A stretch of 64,000 nucleotides of DNA from Ahaetulla prasina (GCF_028640845.1 NC_080546.1:68849205-68913204), one strand, 5' to 3'. Positions 32,796 through 43,039 are shown, counted from the stretch's first letter. Translations and numbers: made by a program. The notes: a model not told the origin generated them from the letters alone.

Positions 32796-33205
32796 TTTTG
32801 TAAGACATAAACTGTTTCAACTCCTACCCTCAAAACGACGCTATAGAGCACTGCACAACAGAACAACTAGACACAAGAACAGTTTTTTTCCTGAAGGCCA
32901 TCACTCTGCTAAACAAATAATTCCCTCAACACTGTCAAACTATTTACTAAATCTGCACGACTATTAATCTTCTCATCGTTCCCATCACCAATCTCTTTCC
33001 ACTTATGACTGTATGACTGTAACTTTGTTGCTGGTAATCCTTATGATTTATATTGATATATTGACCATCATTTGTGTTGTAAATGTTGTACCTTGATGAA
33101 GGTATCTTTTCTTTTATGTACACTGAGAGCATATGCACCAAGACAAATTCCTTGTGTGTCCAATCACACTTGGCCAATAAAAAAATCTATTCTATTCTAT
33201 TCTTA
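32796..33205 (+). mobile_element. LINE 3' end with ATTCT tail
   Basis: It encodes the C-terminal ACHKLFQLLPSKRRYRALHN-like tail in shifted frames (KLFQLLPSKRRYRALHNR, TRHKNSFFPE), then a conserved 3' UTR (CACTTGGCCAATAAAAAAAT) ending in CTATTCTATTCTATTC. The same family is at 38632-40180 and 57726-58143 on the minus strand. Pentanucleotide tails of this kind are described for snake CR1-L3 (Snake1) LINEs; the RT also resembles Rex1, so the clade is left open. Confidence 0.82.
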
Positions 33206-33890
33206 AGGCTGGGAAGCCTCCCTCCACCTCCTTTGTGCTGCTGTTGTGGCTTAGATGTATCCAAGTGGTAGAATGACACTCCTTGAGAACACAGCACCCC
33301 CCAGACTGGAATAACTCAACAAGGAGGCCTCATCTCCCTGGCTCAGCAAAATACAAATTTGTTAGAAAACAGGGCATACCTACTAAGAACTGAGTGATCT
33401 CATCCCTGATGCTCTGCTGAGATTTCCCCCATATATAGCTCCTGCAACTGAAAAATAGTCTGCTTTATGATCCACTTTCAAATGACTATAACTATGTTAG
33501 CTCACTTGCATTACTTTTTGCCTTTCCAATTGTATTTTTGCAACCCAAGTTAAAATGGGAGAACTTGAGAACTCCTGCTTTATGGGTTGCTGTTATTTCT
33601 GGATAAACGCCTGACATTTTTGTGAAATATTTCATTGCTTCTTTTTCATTTCCTATTTTCCTTCAAGATAGTCCAGACAAGAACCATGACAATGAAGATT
33701 AGCTCTATCTATATTGTAAAGTCAAATTAATACAATTCTCAAAGTATTTTTCTCATCCTCTCCTTTTTACTTGCTGCAAAAGTAGGAGGGTTTTTTATAA
33801 TTTTCCCCCACCCCTCCACCTCCATCACCAAGTGGGAATTGAGACTATCTTTTAAATTATGACTGCCCAGTCTATGACTTGTCCCCATTC
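33206..33890. other. unannotated sequence
   Basis: No repeat or gene is recognised in about 690 bp between the LINE tail and the GC-rich SCAN-like block. Confidence 0.4.
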
Positions 33891-34011
33891 CCCAAAGTTA
33901 TTCCCACGTACAATTACACCATCCCAACACGTGTTGTCTGGATGTCTTTTCTCTGTGATTAACTGCAAGGAAGAGACACAAGAGGTGTAGAAGAAGATGA
34001 AAGTCCCTCAC

Positions 34012-34119
34012 CTGTGCGGCTATGGGGCCATACAGGGAGCCTTCGGCCAAGGCCACTGCCTGGATGCAGCTCTCCGCCCCACACTCCCTCAGCCAGCCCA
34101 CCAGCTCCAGGAGCGGCAG
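34012..34119 (-). pseudogene. SCAN-domain exon remnant (C-terminal half)
   Basis: The frame reads LLELVGWLRECGAESCIQAV then ALAEG, like the end of a SCAN domain (WVRE..PES..EAV.L.E). SCAN is an oligomerisation domain of zinc-finger and gypsy Gag-derived proteins. The exon could run from an AG (CCTCTGCAG, 34121-34120) to a donor GTGAGG beginning at 34011. Upstream frames (to about 34420) are GC-rich and open on both strands but not recognised. A stop lies upstream in the same frame. It is probably a broken SCAN gene or retrocopy. Confidence 0.45.
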
Positions 34120-34500
34120 CTGCAGAGGCACCAGCGCTCAGCCTTGGAGCTGTGGGGCCCCTCAGTGAGGCCCCTTGGGCCGCTGCTTCCCCCACCGGGC
34201 TCCCTGCCACCACCACTCCCCACCTGAAGGGGAGACCCCTGGGCCTCCATTCGTTCTCTGGCTTCAGTGCAGCCCCGATGGGAGAAACTCCTTCCGAAGC
34301 CTCCTTCGATCACAGCGGACCCTCCCCCACCCACTCACCATGCCCCATTTCCAGTTTCAGAGGGAAGAAGATGGCTCCACTCCCTCAGGGCTTCTTAGGC
34401 AGAGAAGAGTGACTGCAAATTGCTCCCCCCAAAATTTCCCATATCCTGCTGGCCTCCCAGATGCTCAGCCAGAGAATCCTACTTCCTAGAGAGGCAAAAC
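34120..34500. other. GC-rich block next to the SCAN-like exon
   Basis: The GC content is far above its surroundings. Several overlapping frames of 70-132 codons on both strands are Pro/Gly/Ala-rich, which GC-rich DNA gives by chance. It may be the remaining exon or promoter of a decayed SCAN-type gene. No domain is visible. Confidence 0.3.
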
Positions 34501-34597
34501 CCTATAAACCCCTTGTTTGATTGATTTTGTGGTGATGGCATGCATGCCCGCAGAGTGGGCTCTGCATGCAACCTCTGGCACACCTGCCATAGATTCG

Positions 34598-34767
34598 CCA
34601 CCACAGCCCTATACCATTTCATACAAATGGCTGACCAGTCTCTTAAAAACCTCCAGTGATGGAACACCCACAATTTCTGAAGGCAAGCCATTCATGATTA
34701 ATTGTTCTCATAGTTAGGAAATTTCTCCTTAATTCTAGGTTATTTCTCTCCCATCCATTGTTTCTTG
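34598..34767 (-). mobile_element. CR1 3' region fragment
   Basis: The minus strand shows AGAGAAATAACCTAGAATTA, AGGAGAAATTTCCTAACTAT and GAGACTGGTCAGCCATTTG, then ATGGTATAGGG, in CR1 order. It borders a (CTAT)n run. Confidence 0.75.
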
Positions 34768-34799
34768 TCCTATCTATCTATCTATCTATCTATCTATCG
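34768..34799. repeat. (CTAT)n microsatellite
   Basis: About seven and a half perfect tetranucleotide units. Confidence 0.9.
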
Positions 34800-34914
34800 A
34801 ATTTCTTAATCACCCATTTGCCACATAAAGGACTGAACCCCTCCTCTTTGTGGCAACACATCAAATTTTAAAGGAAGCTACATAACAGTTTAGTTCAGCA
34901 ATAAAATAAGTAAG

Positions 34915-35101
34915 TGTTAAGTTTGGGCAATGAAGAGGCAGGAGACAGTCTTTGTGACAACAGCTCTTAGTTTATTGTAAGAACCCAGCAAAGCAACTGG
35001 CAAACAGCCCTCTTTATATAGTCTTTTGGGTGAGGCACCAGCCAATCAGAAACGTGCTTTTTCCCGCCCAAATTTCCCTCCAAAAATTCAAATACATAAC
35101 A
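34915..35101 (-). mobile_element. solo LTR, 187 bp, TSD GTAAG
   Basis: Flanked by perfect GTAAG at 34910-34914 and 35102-35106. On the minus strand it starts TGTTATGTATTTG, contains the TATA box GACTATATAAAGAGGG and the AATAAAC polyadenylation signal, and ends AACTTAACA. It belongs to the same family as 27202-27391 but in the opposite orientation. Confidence 0.93.
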
Positions 35102-35149
35102 GTAAGAACTGGAGGAAAGGTAAGATTAAGGCTGATTTTGTTTTACAAA

Positions 35150-35370
35150 CCTAAAAGCTTTAACCAAAATCTTTCTACTATTGACCTCACCCCATTCCTA
35201 AGAGGACCATAAGGGGCGTGCATAAGCGCACAAACATGCCTACCGTTCCTGTCCTATTGTTTTTCTTTTCTTCTTCCTATATATATATATGCTTATACCT
35301 CCTTATATTTACTCATATATGTGTTTATATACTATATAACCTTTTTGTATGATACCTACATATATTGTTG
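35150..35370 (+). mobile_element. LINE 3' end (same family as 50925-52180)
   Basis: Contains CTTTAACCAAAATCTTTCTA, ACCATAAGGGGCGTGCATAA and CATGCCTACCGTTCCTGTCC, matching the other copies. It ends TTGTGACAAAATAAATAAAT and passes directly into the AAAT microsatellite. Confidence 0.82.
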
Positions 35371-35378
35371 TGACAAAA

Positions 35379-35441
<63 letters not shown>

Positions 35442-35463
35442 AATAAATAAATAAATAAATAAA
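35371..35463. repeat. (AAAT)n microsatellite grown from a LINE tail
   Basis: About 93 bp of AAAT units with one interruption, continuous with the LINE 3' end. The opposite-strand open frame here (35309-35518) is a repeat artefact. Confidence 0.92.
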
Positions 35464-35466
35464 CCA

Positions 35467-36520
35467 GGGGTATTAGCCTTGGAATAAGAACTGATGGACT
35501 TTTGTTAGATACTAACAAAATAAGTAAGGTAGAAAATAGATTGAAGAATATAAATTTATTCTTCAGGGGTGTATCCTTGTACTTTCTTAGACTCAGTGAA
35601 TATATCCAGTAGGTGATATCAACCTTTCATATTTGAGTTTCCCAAAATGTATGTTTGTATATATGCCTGTATAAATATATAATTAAATGTTTTTGAAGTG
35701 ACAATAAATTTTCAATCCTGGCAAATCCCACCAAAAAGAACTAAAAAATAGAGTTCTCCCCCACCCCTCAATGTGAGTAATGTAAATGTCTGTATGTTGA
35801 TCCTGATCTCATAAATCAACTTGCATGAGCCAGCTCAGATTAGCAGGAAAGGAACCTTATGTTCACACTGAACTTCATGCCAACTTTCTGTCTATGGTTG
35901 TCTCCAATCATCCTGAAAGACACAGTGAGGAAGAGGCAGAAAAGCATAAAAGAAAAGCCAACTCCATCCTTTGTAACAGCATGACAAGATGTCACTGCAA
36001 CAATGCTTTAAAAACCCAAGTGATTGCAGGGGTCGGAAAGTGAACAGAACCTCAATTAAACTCTGGAAGCATTCTATGGGAATTGACTCCTGTTTTATTT
36101 TTTTTAACAAAACAACTCCAAGCGTATCACACCCTTTCTTCTCCTCTCTTCTCTCCTGACTTGAAACAAACAGCCAAGGTCTTGTGGTGGTGTATCACTT
36201 GCAAATTATCTTTTTGGTGGTTCCAAAATCAAGTAACTCCAGTCAAATCAACACCCAGCCCAAAGCAGGTTATCAAAAGACAGAGCTCCTATGGATGACT
36301 CCCATGTTTTTAATGCAAGGTACTTAAAAGAGTTTGTGGCTTAATGTGAGATAAGCATGAGGAGGAGGAGGAGGTAGACTCAAATCTCCAAGTTCCATCC
36401 TCCCTTACTCTCTGGATATTTGCTGATAGATATTACCATGTTGCATTTCTCTGTAGTGGCTCTCTTTGCTTCTCTCCCACCATTATGGAGTCAAACTACA
36501 TTAGGTCTGTTTGATTTGTG
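35467..36520. other. unannotated sequence
   Basis: About 1 kb with no recognised element. Minor features are a GAGGAG run near 36360 and short frames with no recognised domain. Confidence 0.4.
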
Positions 36521-36523
36521 CCT

Positions 36524-36640
36524 CGGGTAAGTGTAGAGTTTCCTGCCTGGGCAGGGGGTTGGACTAGAAGACCTCCAAGGTCCAACTCTGTTATTATGTT
36601 ATGTTATGTTATTATGTTACGTTATGTTATTAAGTTTGGG
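36524..36640 (+). mobile_element. CR1 3' tip with (TTATG)n tail
   Basis: GTTTCCTGCCTGGGCAGGGG, then GTTGGACTAGAAGACCTCCA, then CAACTCTGTTATTATG, followed by variable TTATG/TTACG units (about 36592-36632). This is the CR1 terminus with an expanded tail. Confidence 0.85.
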
Positions 36641-37682
36641 AGTGCAGCTATGTCCATCTCCACTCTAGCTTTCCTGTTTCAGGATTCCACCTTAACTATA
36701 TCTGCTGACAACTCACAGGTCTCCCTGCAGGCGGATATGGACCTAAGCCTCTGCCTGCAGCAGATATAGGGGACAACCTGCTAACGCACACCTGTACAAG
36801 TGTGTTCCCACCTTAATAAGTGCTGGCTGAAAAATTTATGACTCCAAGGGATTCCATCTACAATCAAGATCTTTCTGATCAATGGAAGGCAGCTCTCAAA
36901 CCAAGCCAGCCTCCCCATTAATATCTGGCATTTGTAAGACAAGATTGAGGATATGAAGGAGGATGGAGAACTAACTACTAAGGTAAGTATTTTTACAATC
37001 ACCACTGAATGATAGCATCTGACTTCCTAGCTAGTTAACAACCAATTTTCTGTAGTTGCCTAAAAAGGCTGCTTTACTTTTCTTTTACCAGTGAAATGAG
37101 GAAGAGGTTTATTGGCTGGCACCAGGCTCAAGGGTAGAGGTTTTTTACCTTCTAAGGTAATATATTTCTATTGCTTCCCACCTTTTCTTTCATTTTTCTC
37201 CTTTTCTTTAGTTATTCCAAACGTTATTTATAATTTGATTTTTAACCATATTAAAAATTGGCTATTTATTTTATAGATTACCAAAAATTTAATTTTTCCC
37301 ACAATGGTCTTTAAAATGTATTTTACTTACTTAAGCTTGTTAGGTTTATATTGTGACATTATTGACAAATTTCATCCCTGATTGATCATGATATACAAAA
37401 TTAACTACCCAGACAATACATTGTATATGTAGATAATGAATTATTATGCTTATTAAAAAAACATTTAAAACAAAGAGTAATGTCCAGTTTCAATTCTGAA
37501 AAACAAGTAAGAATTCAATAGGATTGCTTTATTCACTCCTTTTCTTTTCAGATGCAGGGACAGATCTTGCAGAGGAAAGAACCCCAGTCAACTGAGCCCC
37601 TCACTAGACCAACTTTTATAAGGGTTGAATACAAACTTAAGACATATTTTAAAAATAGATATGGATATCAGCAAAAAAAAAA
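36641..37682. other. unannotated sequence
   Basis: About 1 kb, increasingly AT-rich, with no recognised repeat. A CTGCAGGCGGATATGGACC-type fragment near 36725 is not assigned. Confidence 0.35.
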
Positions 37683-37952
37683 ATTAAGATTTTTTTAAAA
37701 ATTACATTTATATCCCGCCCTTTTCCGAAGACTCAGGGCGGCTTGCAGTGTGTAAGGCAATAGTCTCATTCTATTTGTATATTTACAAAGTCAACTTATT
37801 GCCCCCCCAACAATCTGGGTCCTCATTTTACCTACCTTATAAAGGATGGAAGGCTGAGTCAACCTTGGGCCTGGTGGGATTCGAGCCTGCAGTAATTGCA
37901 GGCTGCTGTGTTTTAATAACAGGCTATCTTACAGCCTGAGCCACCACGGCCC
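37683..37952 (-). mobile_element. tRNA-derived SINE with LINE-like 3' stem-loop
   Basis: On the minus strand: head GTGGCTCAGGCTGTAAGATA, B box in GGCTCGAATCCCACCAGG, then AAGGTTGACTCAGCC and TAAAATGAGGACCCAGATTG. The 3' end GCCGCCCTGAGTCTTCGG and GGGCGGGATATAAATG matches the L2-like LINE ends at 45160, 48345 and 53415. RNA polymerase III transcription from the A/B boxes is inferred. Confidence 0.85.
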
Positions 37953-38314
37953 TTGGATTAAGCAAACTAAAAAAAAGTTCATTTATAAAAGGTACCTGTG
38001 CCAGTAATCCTGGAAATAAAATTATGAGTAGGTCAGAGCAATTTACCAAAAATTAGGTGACCAGCAAAGGAAGACAGGAGAGGCTGAAAGATAGGCTGCT
38101 TGGGGAAAGAAGGGAAGATAGGAGTCTGTGAGGAAAAGCACAGTCAGGCAGTTTAGGGCTCAGGCAGCAGAAACTTGGAGCCCGTGGGGGAAGGCAAGAC
38201 TCACATGGGTGGCAGAAAGGAGACAGAGAAGTGGGGGAAACGTGCACACAGACAGAGTGGAAGAAGCCCAGGGGAAACAGAAAGGAGACAGACGGGGTGA
38301 AATTCAATTTTTTT
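37953..38314. other. purine-rich unannotated sequence
   Basis: Rich in GGAGAC, GGAAAC and GGCAG words, with no recognised element. Confidence 0.35.
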
Positions 38315-38420
38315 CCCTACCGGTTCTGTGGGTGTGGCTTGGTGATCATGTGACTGGGTGGGCATAGGTGGGTAGACATGTGACTGCGTGGGCATGGCCA
38401 ACTCAATCTCACTCACATCA
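38315..38420. mobile_element. partial hAT MITE (TACCGGTTC family)
   Basis: CCCTACCGGTTCTGTGGGTG, GGCTTGGTGATCATGTGACT and CGTGGGCATGGCCAACTC match the internal part of 61511-61690. The termini are missing. Confidence 0.65.
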
Positions 38421-38631
38421 TGGGGTGCCTCACCTGGCCCCTCCCCTCCCAGGCATTCCTTGTCACACCCAGCCTCAATGTATCTATAGTTCTTTAAAAA
38501 TATTGTTCACCTTTTTTGACTTTATTATCTACATACTATAGATGTACTTTCATGGACCACTGAAAGAAGGAAATGGCTCACATGCTTTGCCCAAGAGTGT
38601 GATAGGCAACAGGCTTTTAAGGGGCCGCCAC

Positions 38632-38701
38632 AGAATAGAATAGAATAGAATAGAATAGAATAGAATAGAATAGAATAGAATAGAATAGAATAGAATAGAA
38701 T
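38632..38701. repeat. (AATAG)n microsatellite at a LINE 3' end
   Basis: About 14 perfect AATAG units. On the minus strand they extend the tail of the LINE at 38702-40180, the arrangement described as microsatellite seeding by snake LINEs. Confidence 0.93.
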
Positions 38702-40180
38702 TATTTATTGCCCAAGTGTGATTGAACACACAAGGAATTTGTCTGTGGTGCATATGCTCTCAGTGTACATAAAAAGACAAGATACATTTGTCAAAAATCA
38801 CAAGGCACAACACCCAGTGACAGTCATACGTTACAATAAGCAATCAAATCATACTAGGAAACAATCAATATCAATATAAATCGCAAGGATACAAGCAACA
38901 AAGTTACAGTCATGCAGTCACAAATGGGAGGAGATGGGCGACAGGAACAATGAGAAGACCAATAGCAATAGTAATGCAGCCTAATGTGAATAGTTTGACA
39001 GTGTTGAGGGAATTATTTGTTTAGCAAAGTGAATGCGTTCGGGGAAAAAACTGTTCTTGTATCTAGTTGTCTTGGTGTGCAGTGCTCTATAGCTTCATTT
39101 TGAGGGTAGGAGTTGAAACAATTTATGTCCTGGATGCAAGGGGTCTGTAAATATTTTCACAGCCCTCTTTTTTACTCTGCAGTATACAGGTCCTCAATGG
39201 AAGGCAGGTTGGTAATAATTGTTTTTTCTGCAGTTCTAATTATCCTCTGAAATCTGTGTCTGTCTTGTTGGGTTGCAGAACCAAACAAGACAGTTATAGA
39301 GGTGCAGATGACAGACTCAATAATTCCTCTGTAGAACTGTATAATAATACAGACTCAATAATTCCTCTGTAGAACTGTATCAGCAACTCCTTGGACAGTT
39401 TGAGCTTCCTGCGTTGGTGCAGAAAGAACATTCTTTGTTGTGCTTTTTTGATGATGTTTTTGATGTTAGATGTCCATTTTAGGTCTTGAGATATGATAGA
39501 ACCTAGAAATTTGAAGGTCTCTACTGAGGGGACGTGGTGGGTCAGGGGCTAGGACGTTGAGCTTTACGATCGAAAGGTCGGCAGCTCAGCGGTTCGAATC
39601 CCTAGTGCTGTCGTGTAACAGGGTGAGCTCCCATTACTTGTCCCAGCTTCTGCCAACCTAGCAGTTTCGAAAGCACGTAAAAATGCAAGTAGAAAAAATA
39701 GGGACCACGTTTTGTGGAAAGGTAATAGTGTTTCGTGTGCCTTTGGCATTGAGTCATGCCGGTCACATGACCACAGAGACGTCTTCGGACAGCGCTGGCT
39801 CTTCGGCTTTGAAACGGAGATGAGCACTGCCCCCTAGAGTTGGCAACGACTAGCACGTATGTGCAAGGGGAACCTTTACCTTTACCTTTTACTGTTGATA
39901 CTGTGTTGCCTAATATTGTAAGAGGTGGTAGTATGAAAGGATTTCTCCTAAAGTCTATTACCATTTCTACGGTTTTAGTGTGTTCAGTTCCTGATTGTTC
40001 TGGTCACACCACGAGGCTAGTTGTTCAACCTCCCATCTGTATGTGGATTCATCATTGTCTCGAATGAGACCGATTAATGTTATATTATTGGCAAACTTCA
40101 GTAGTTTAACAGATGGATTGTTTAAGATGCAGTCATCGGTATATAGAGAGAAGTGGAGAAAGCACACATCCTTGGGGGGG
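38702..40180 (-). pseudogene. LINE RT C-terminal half and 3' UTR, split by a Sauria SINE
   Basis: The block 39895-40167 encodes LYTDDCILNNPSVKLLKFAN, LIGLI, EVEQLASWCDQNNQELNTLK and VIDFRRNP. The catalytic FADD has become FANN. After the SINE (39527-39889), RRKLKLSKELL, IESVICTSITVLFGS, QRIIRTAEK and the KLFQLLPS-like tail follow on the minus strand, then the 3' UTR with CACACAAGGAATTTGTC on the plus strand. Local duplication of ACAGACTCAATAATTCCTCT occurs near 39320-39370. Confidence 0.82.
39527..39889 (+). mobile_element. Sauria-type SINE, near full length
   Basis: The tRNA-like head has an A box (GTGGGTCAGGGGCTAGGACG) and B box (CGGTTCGAATCC). The middle includes CTTCTGCCAACCTAGCAGTT. The 3' part (GACGTCTTCGGACAGCGCTG, CTCTTCGGCTTTGAAACGGA, GGCAACGACTAGCACG) resembles the BovB 3' end, whose enzymes are known to mobilise Sauria SINEs. 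The tail is ACCTTTACCTTTACC. A TACTG duplication flanks it (39522-39526 and 39890-39894). Confidence 0.92.
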
Positions 40181-40259
40181 GACTGTGCTAATTCTACAGG
40201 TATCTGATGTGATTTTGTTTAGCTTCACCTACTGCTTCCTGTCTTTTTTTTTGGGGGGG

Positions 40260-40500
40260 GGGAATGTATTTTCCAAAGAAGCAGAAGGCGAAACAAGAAG
40301 CAGTGGATGGAAACTGAACAAAGAGAGAAGCAACCTAAAACAGAGGAGAAATTTCCTGACAGTGAGAATAATTAACCAGTGGAATTGCTTGTCTCTAGAA
40401 GTTCCAGGTGGTTGATCACTGGAGGTTTTTAAGCAAAGACTGGACAGCCATTTCTCTGAAATGGTATAGGGTCCCCTCCAAAGTTCCTTCTAAGTTTTAT
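40260..40500 (+). mobile_element. CR1 3' region
   Basis: AACAAGAAGCAGTGGATGGA, AGAGAAGCAACC, GAGAAATTTCCTGACAGTGA, GATCACTGGAGGTTTTTAAG and ACTGGACAGCCATTTCTCTG in canonical CR1 order. It begins after a G-run. Confidence 0.85.
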
Positions 40501-40751
40501 TTGTTATTCTGACACCTTTCCCAGGCCCTCCAATCAGATCCAAGATGTGGCTGTGATAGTTGATCAGAGCCCCTCTGTTTTTTATGTGCAACAGCTTTAG
40601 CGTTTAGGATCAGAGCTAAGTTAGTTGCTTTTCTAGTAATACATAATCCTTAAAAGGGCTCCCCTGTAGGGACCCTGCATGGTCTAATTCAGAAGTCTCC
40701 AACCTTTCTGGCACCAGGGACTGGTTTCATGGAAGACAATTTCACCATGGA

Positions 40752-40753
<2 letters not shown>

Positions 40754-40825
<72 letters not shown>
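40754..40825. repeat. (GT)n(GA)n compound microsatellite
   Basis: About 17 GT units followed by about 12 GA units and degenerate GA. Just upstream, CCAACCTTTCTGGCACCAGG and GACTGGTTTCATGGAAGACA recall a hAT-Tip100-like terminal sequence, not assigned with confidence. Confidence 0.9.
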
Positions 40826-40969
40826 GAATGGAGAGGGGGAGGGAGGGAGTGGGAGACAAGTATACAGTTTGGGAAGGAGGCACAGACAGAAGTGGTAAAT
40901 TAAATAGTAGGTAGGCCACGCATGGAGTAAAATAAGTGTGAGATTGTTACTTAAGGCCTGCCACCAGAT

Positions 40970-41215
40970 GATTTTGCTCTAGTCCAGAGGAAAATCAGAA
41001 TAAACACACAGGGAAGACTTCACTAGAAAGGGCTTTCTTTTGCTCCAGGAGAAAATCAGAATAAAGAACTGGAAAAGCCTTTACAGGAAGAGGCTTTTTT
41101 GTTCTGCTCTGGAAGAAAATTAGAAGATGCAGAGAAATCTTCACTGGAAGAGGCTCTCTGCCTTTGCTCCAGAGGAAACCCCCAATCAAAGACCTAGAAA
41201 AGAAGAAAGACCACC
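40970..41215. repeat. degenerate minisatellite, about 63-bp unit
   Basis: Three to four diverged units share the order GCTCCAGAGGAAAATCAGAA, TAAA, GGAAAAGCCTT / GGGAAGACTT, CACTAGAAAGGGCTTTCT. Units begin near 40976, 41044, 41108 and 41166. There is no coding frame through them. Confidence 0.7.
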
Positions 41216-41659
41216 ACCTGCACTTTTCAATGGTTCAGCACAGTGATTCCCTTCCAGATTAGCCCTGTGACTTTCTGCTTCTAAGAAAGTGGAAAGGAAG
41301 GTGGGGGAGAAGAGACAATTCTAACTCACCCTTCCAGCAAAACAAACCTCTGGAGTAAGGCAGGGAGTTTCTACTGGCTATATTGTCTGAAATTCTCAGT
41401 GGTTTTCTTCAGGCAAGCACTGAGCTGGTTTGCAGCTTTTCAACATTTTATAAGGTGATAATTGTTCTTGGCTGAATGCCCAGACATCTCATTTAAGCTA
41501 GTTAAGAGCTTTGCCCTGTTGCTGGAGTGAAAGGAAAAAGCGGCAAAAAGTGTCAGTTTATTATTCTATTGTGTTTGCTTACATTTCTGGTGTTATGGGA
41601 ATAAAAATATGGTCAAAAATATGATAAAAAATATGGGAGCTTGGCCTAGGTGGGGGGCA
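41216..41659. other. unannotated sequence
   Basis: No repeat or gene is recognised. Confidence 0.35.
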
Positions 41660-41918
41660 CCAAAGTAAATCTTCTGATGCGAGTCACTCCAATCAGCTGT
41701 TCTTAGTAAACCTCCTCAGGCTCACCTGCTGTGGAGGAGGGAGGGTCTAGCTGCTCCGTTTGCCTGGGCATGGAGTCAGGGCTGGGGCAGGGAGATGCTC
41801 CTTCTTCTGCAGTTTGTGGGGGCATGGAGCCAGGACTTGGGCCGGAAGGCATACATTCCTCAGTGTTGGGGAGCAGGTAAGAAGGCCCCGGCTGCTCTGA
41901 GGGTGGGCAAGACACAAC
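41660..41918 (-). mobile_element. 5' portion of an LTR with an open Pro/Ser-rich frame
   Basis: On the minus strand the block starts TGTCTTGCCCACCCTC. Directly from there runs an open frame (SCPPSEQPGPSYLL ... PPSSTAGEPEEVY, stop near 41703). The LTR at 60267 starts TGTTGTGACTTGCCCTCC and has the same kind of frame (VTCPPSSPQPGPSSL ...). This suggests a related LTR, here without TATA, 3' end or TSD. Confidence 0.45.
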
Positions 41919-42450
41919 ACTCTGCCACCTACAGCACTTTCCCAATGGGAGTGAAGCAGGACCCAAAGCTAAATTTCGCTTTGCTTGAAAGATGCTCTAG
42001 CACTCTCAGCAAGAACAGAAAGTGTTCAGGAAAGTACTGCGGGCAGCAGAGAGAAGCACCTAGCACCTGTTTCTCTCTACTGCCTGCAGCATTTTCTGGA
42101 TGGGAGTGGGACTTACAGGACCTGAAGTGGCAACTCCTGGTTACTAAAGTAAGATGCTTTCCCAGAAAGAGCACCAGGGGAGAGAAAACAGGTCGCCGGA
42201 GAACACATGGAGTGGCTCCATGTGCTCTCCAAGTCAGCATGTCAACGTTCCAGAAAACCCCTCCTGCAGAAAAGACTCCGAAGCCAACATCTTTCGAAGC
42301 TCTTTTACAAGCATAGGTAAACTGGCACAGTTGGATGTGTACAGTTGGATGTAAACTGGGGATTCCGGTTCCTCCCTCAGCAATATAAACTCCAAGATTT
42401 CCACCCTCATGACCCCTCTGCCGGTCACATGCTCCAATCCTCAACCGTTC
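41919..42450. other. GC-rich block with duplicated segments and long antisense-overlapping frames
   Basis: Frames of 173 codons (plus, 41795-42316) and 174 codons (minus, 41929-42453) overlap; I recognise neither. Two segments about 155 bp apart are related: ACAGCACTTTCCCAATGGGA / GCAGCATTTTCTGGATGGGA, and AAAGATGCT...GAAAGTG / AAGATGCTTTCCCAGAAAG. It may be an unidentified LTR or internal ERV segment. Confidence 0.3.
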
Positions 42451-42805
42451 CATGTTGAAGCATCACTCCAACCACTCCTTCTACAGATGCGAACCCAGCC
42501 TGACCTTGATCTGCAGGAAAAATGTTGTTATGTCTAATCATCCCTTGCACTACCACCCTCCTCCCCTCCTTTCCCACAGAGGAGAATGTGGCAGCGTGTA
42601 GAAGCCTTCAGCCTAGTATGGCTTCCAAAGCTGACGGGTATCCCCCCTTGCAGAAGAAAACACATCCTAGAAAACAAAACAGACAAAAAGCAAAAGATGG
42701 GGTTAATGCCCAGTATGTACCCCTCTAACCTGGGGGGGTGAGCAGCAAGGGGGTGGGCGGGGTGACCGGAGACCGGAAAACTGAGTGGTTGGGGGTGGGG
42801 CCAAC

Positions 42806-42896
42806 CAGAGGTGGTATTTGCCAGTTCAGTGAACCAGTCCAAATTTCTGCTACCGATTCACCCAAACTGGTCCAAACTGGCTGAATACCACCTCTG
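42806..42896. mobile_element. short TIR MITE (hAT-like)
   Basis: CAGAGGTGGTATTTGCCAGT at the left and ACTGGCTGAATACCACCTCT G at the right form inverted repeats around a 50-bp centre. The ends belong to the CAGNGGTGGG/CCCACCNCTG group seen elsewhere. No clear TSD. Confidence 0.7.
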
Positions 42897-43039
42897 CCAC
42901 TAATGTTTCAAAATTGAAAGTTGAAAAATTTGACACTCCCTAAAAGACAGCGCAGTTCAGCATATTAGACAAGGTGAAGACAGTTATTCAGGATGCTGTT
43001 GGATTGTTCTGTGGGCAAGAGGGTAGCTGTGTAGTACAG

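Noticed and set aside
35371..35463. Regular repeats considered as a CRISPR array
   Set aside because: Simple tetranucleotide repeat without spacers; the whole window has eukaryotic transposon content and no cas genes.
35309..35518. Frame with repeated LFIY residues
   Set aside because: It is a translation of the (AAAT)n microsatellite.
36592..36632. Independent TTATG satellite
   Set aside because: It directly follows the CR1 terminus and is best seen as its tail.
38550..38753. Frame with repeated SILFY residues
   Set aside because: It reads through the (AATAG)n array; no protein is implied.
39527..39600. tRNA gene
   Set aside because: The A and B boxes belong to a Sauria SINE head; the sequence continues into the SINE body and has no mature tRNA 3' end.
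40685..40745. hAT-Tip100-like terminal sequence
   Set aside because: Only about 60 bp resemble such an end, without partner TIR or TSD; not firm enough for a separate feature.
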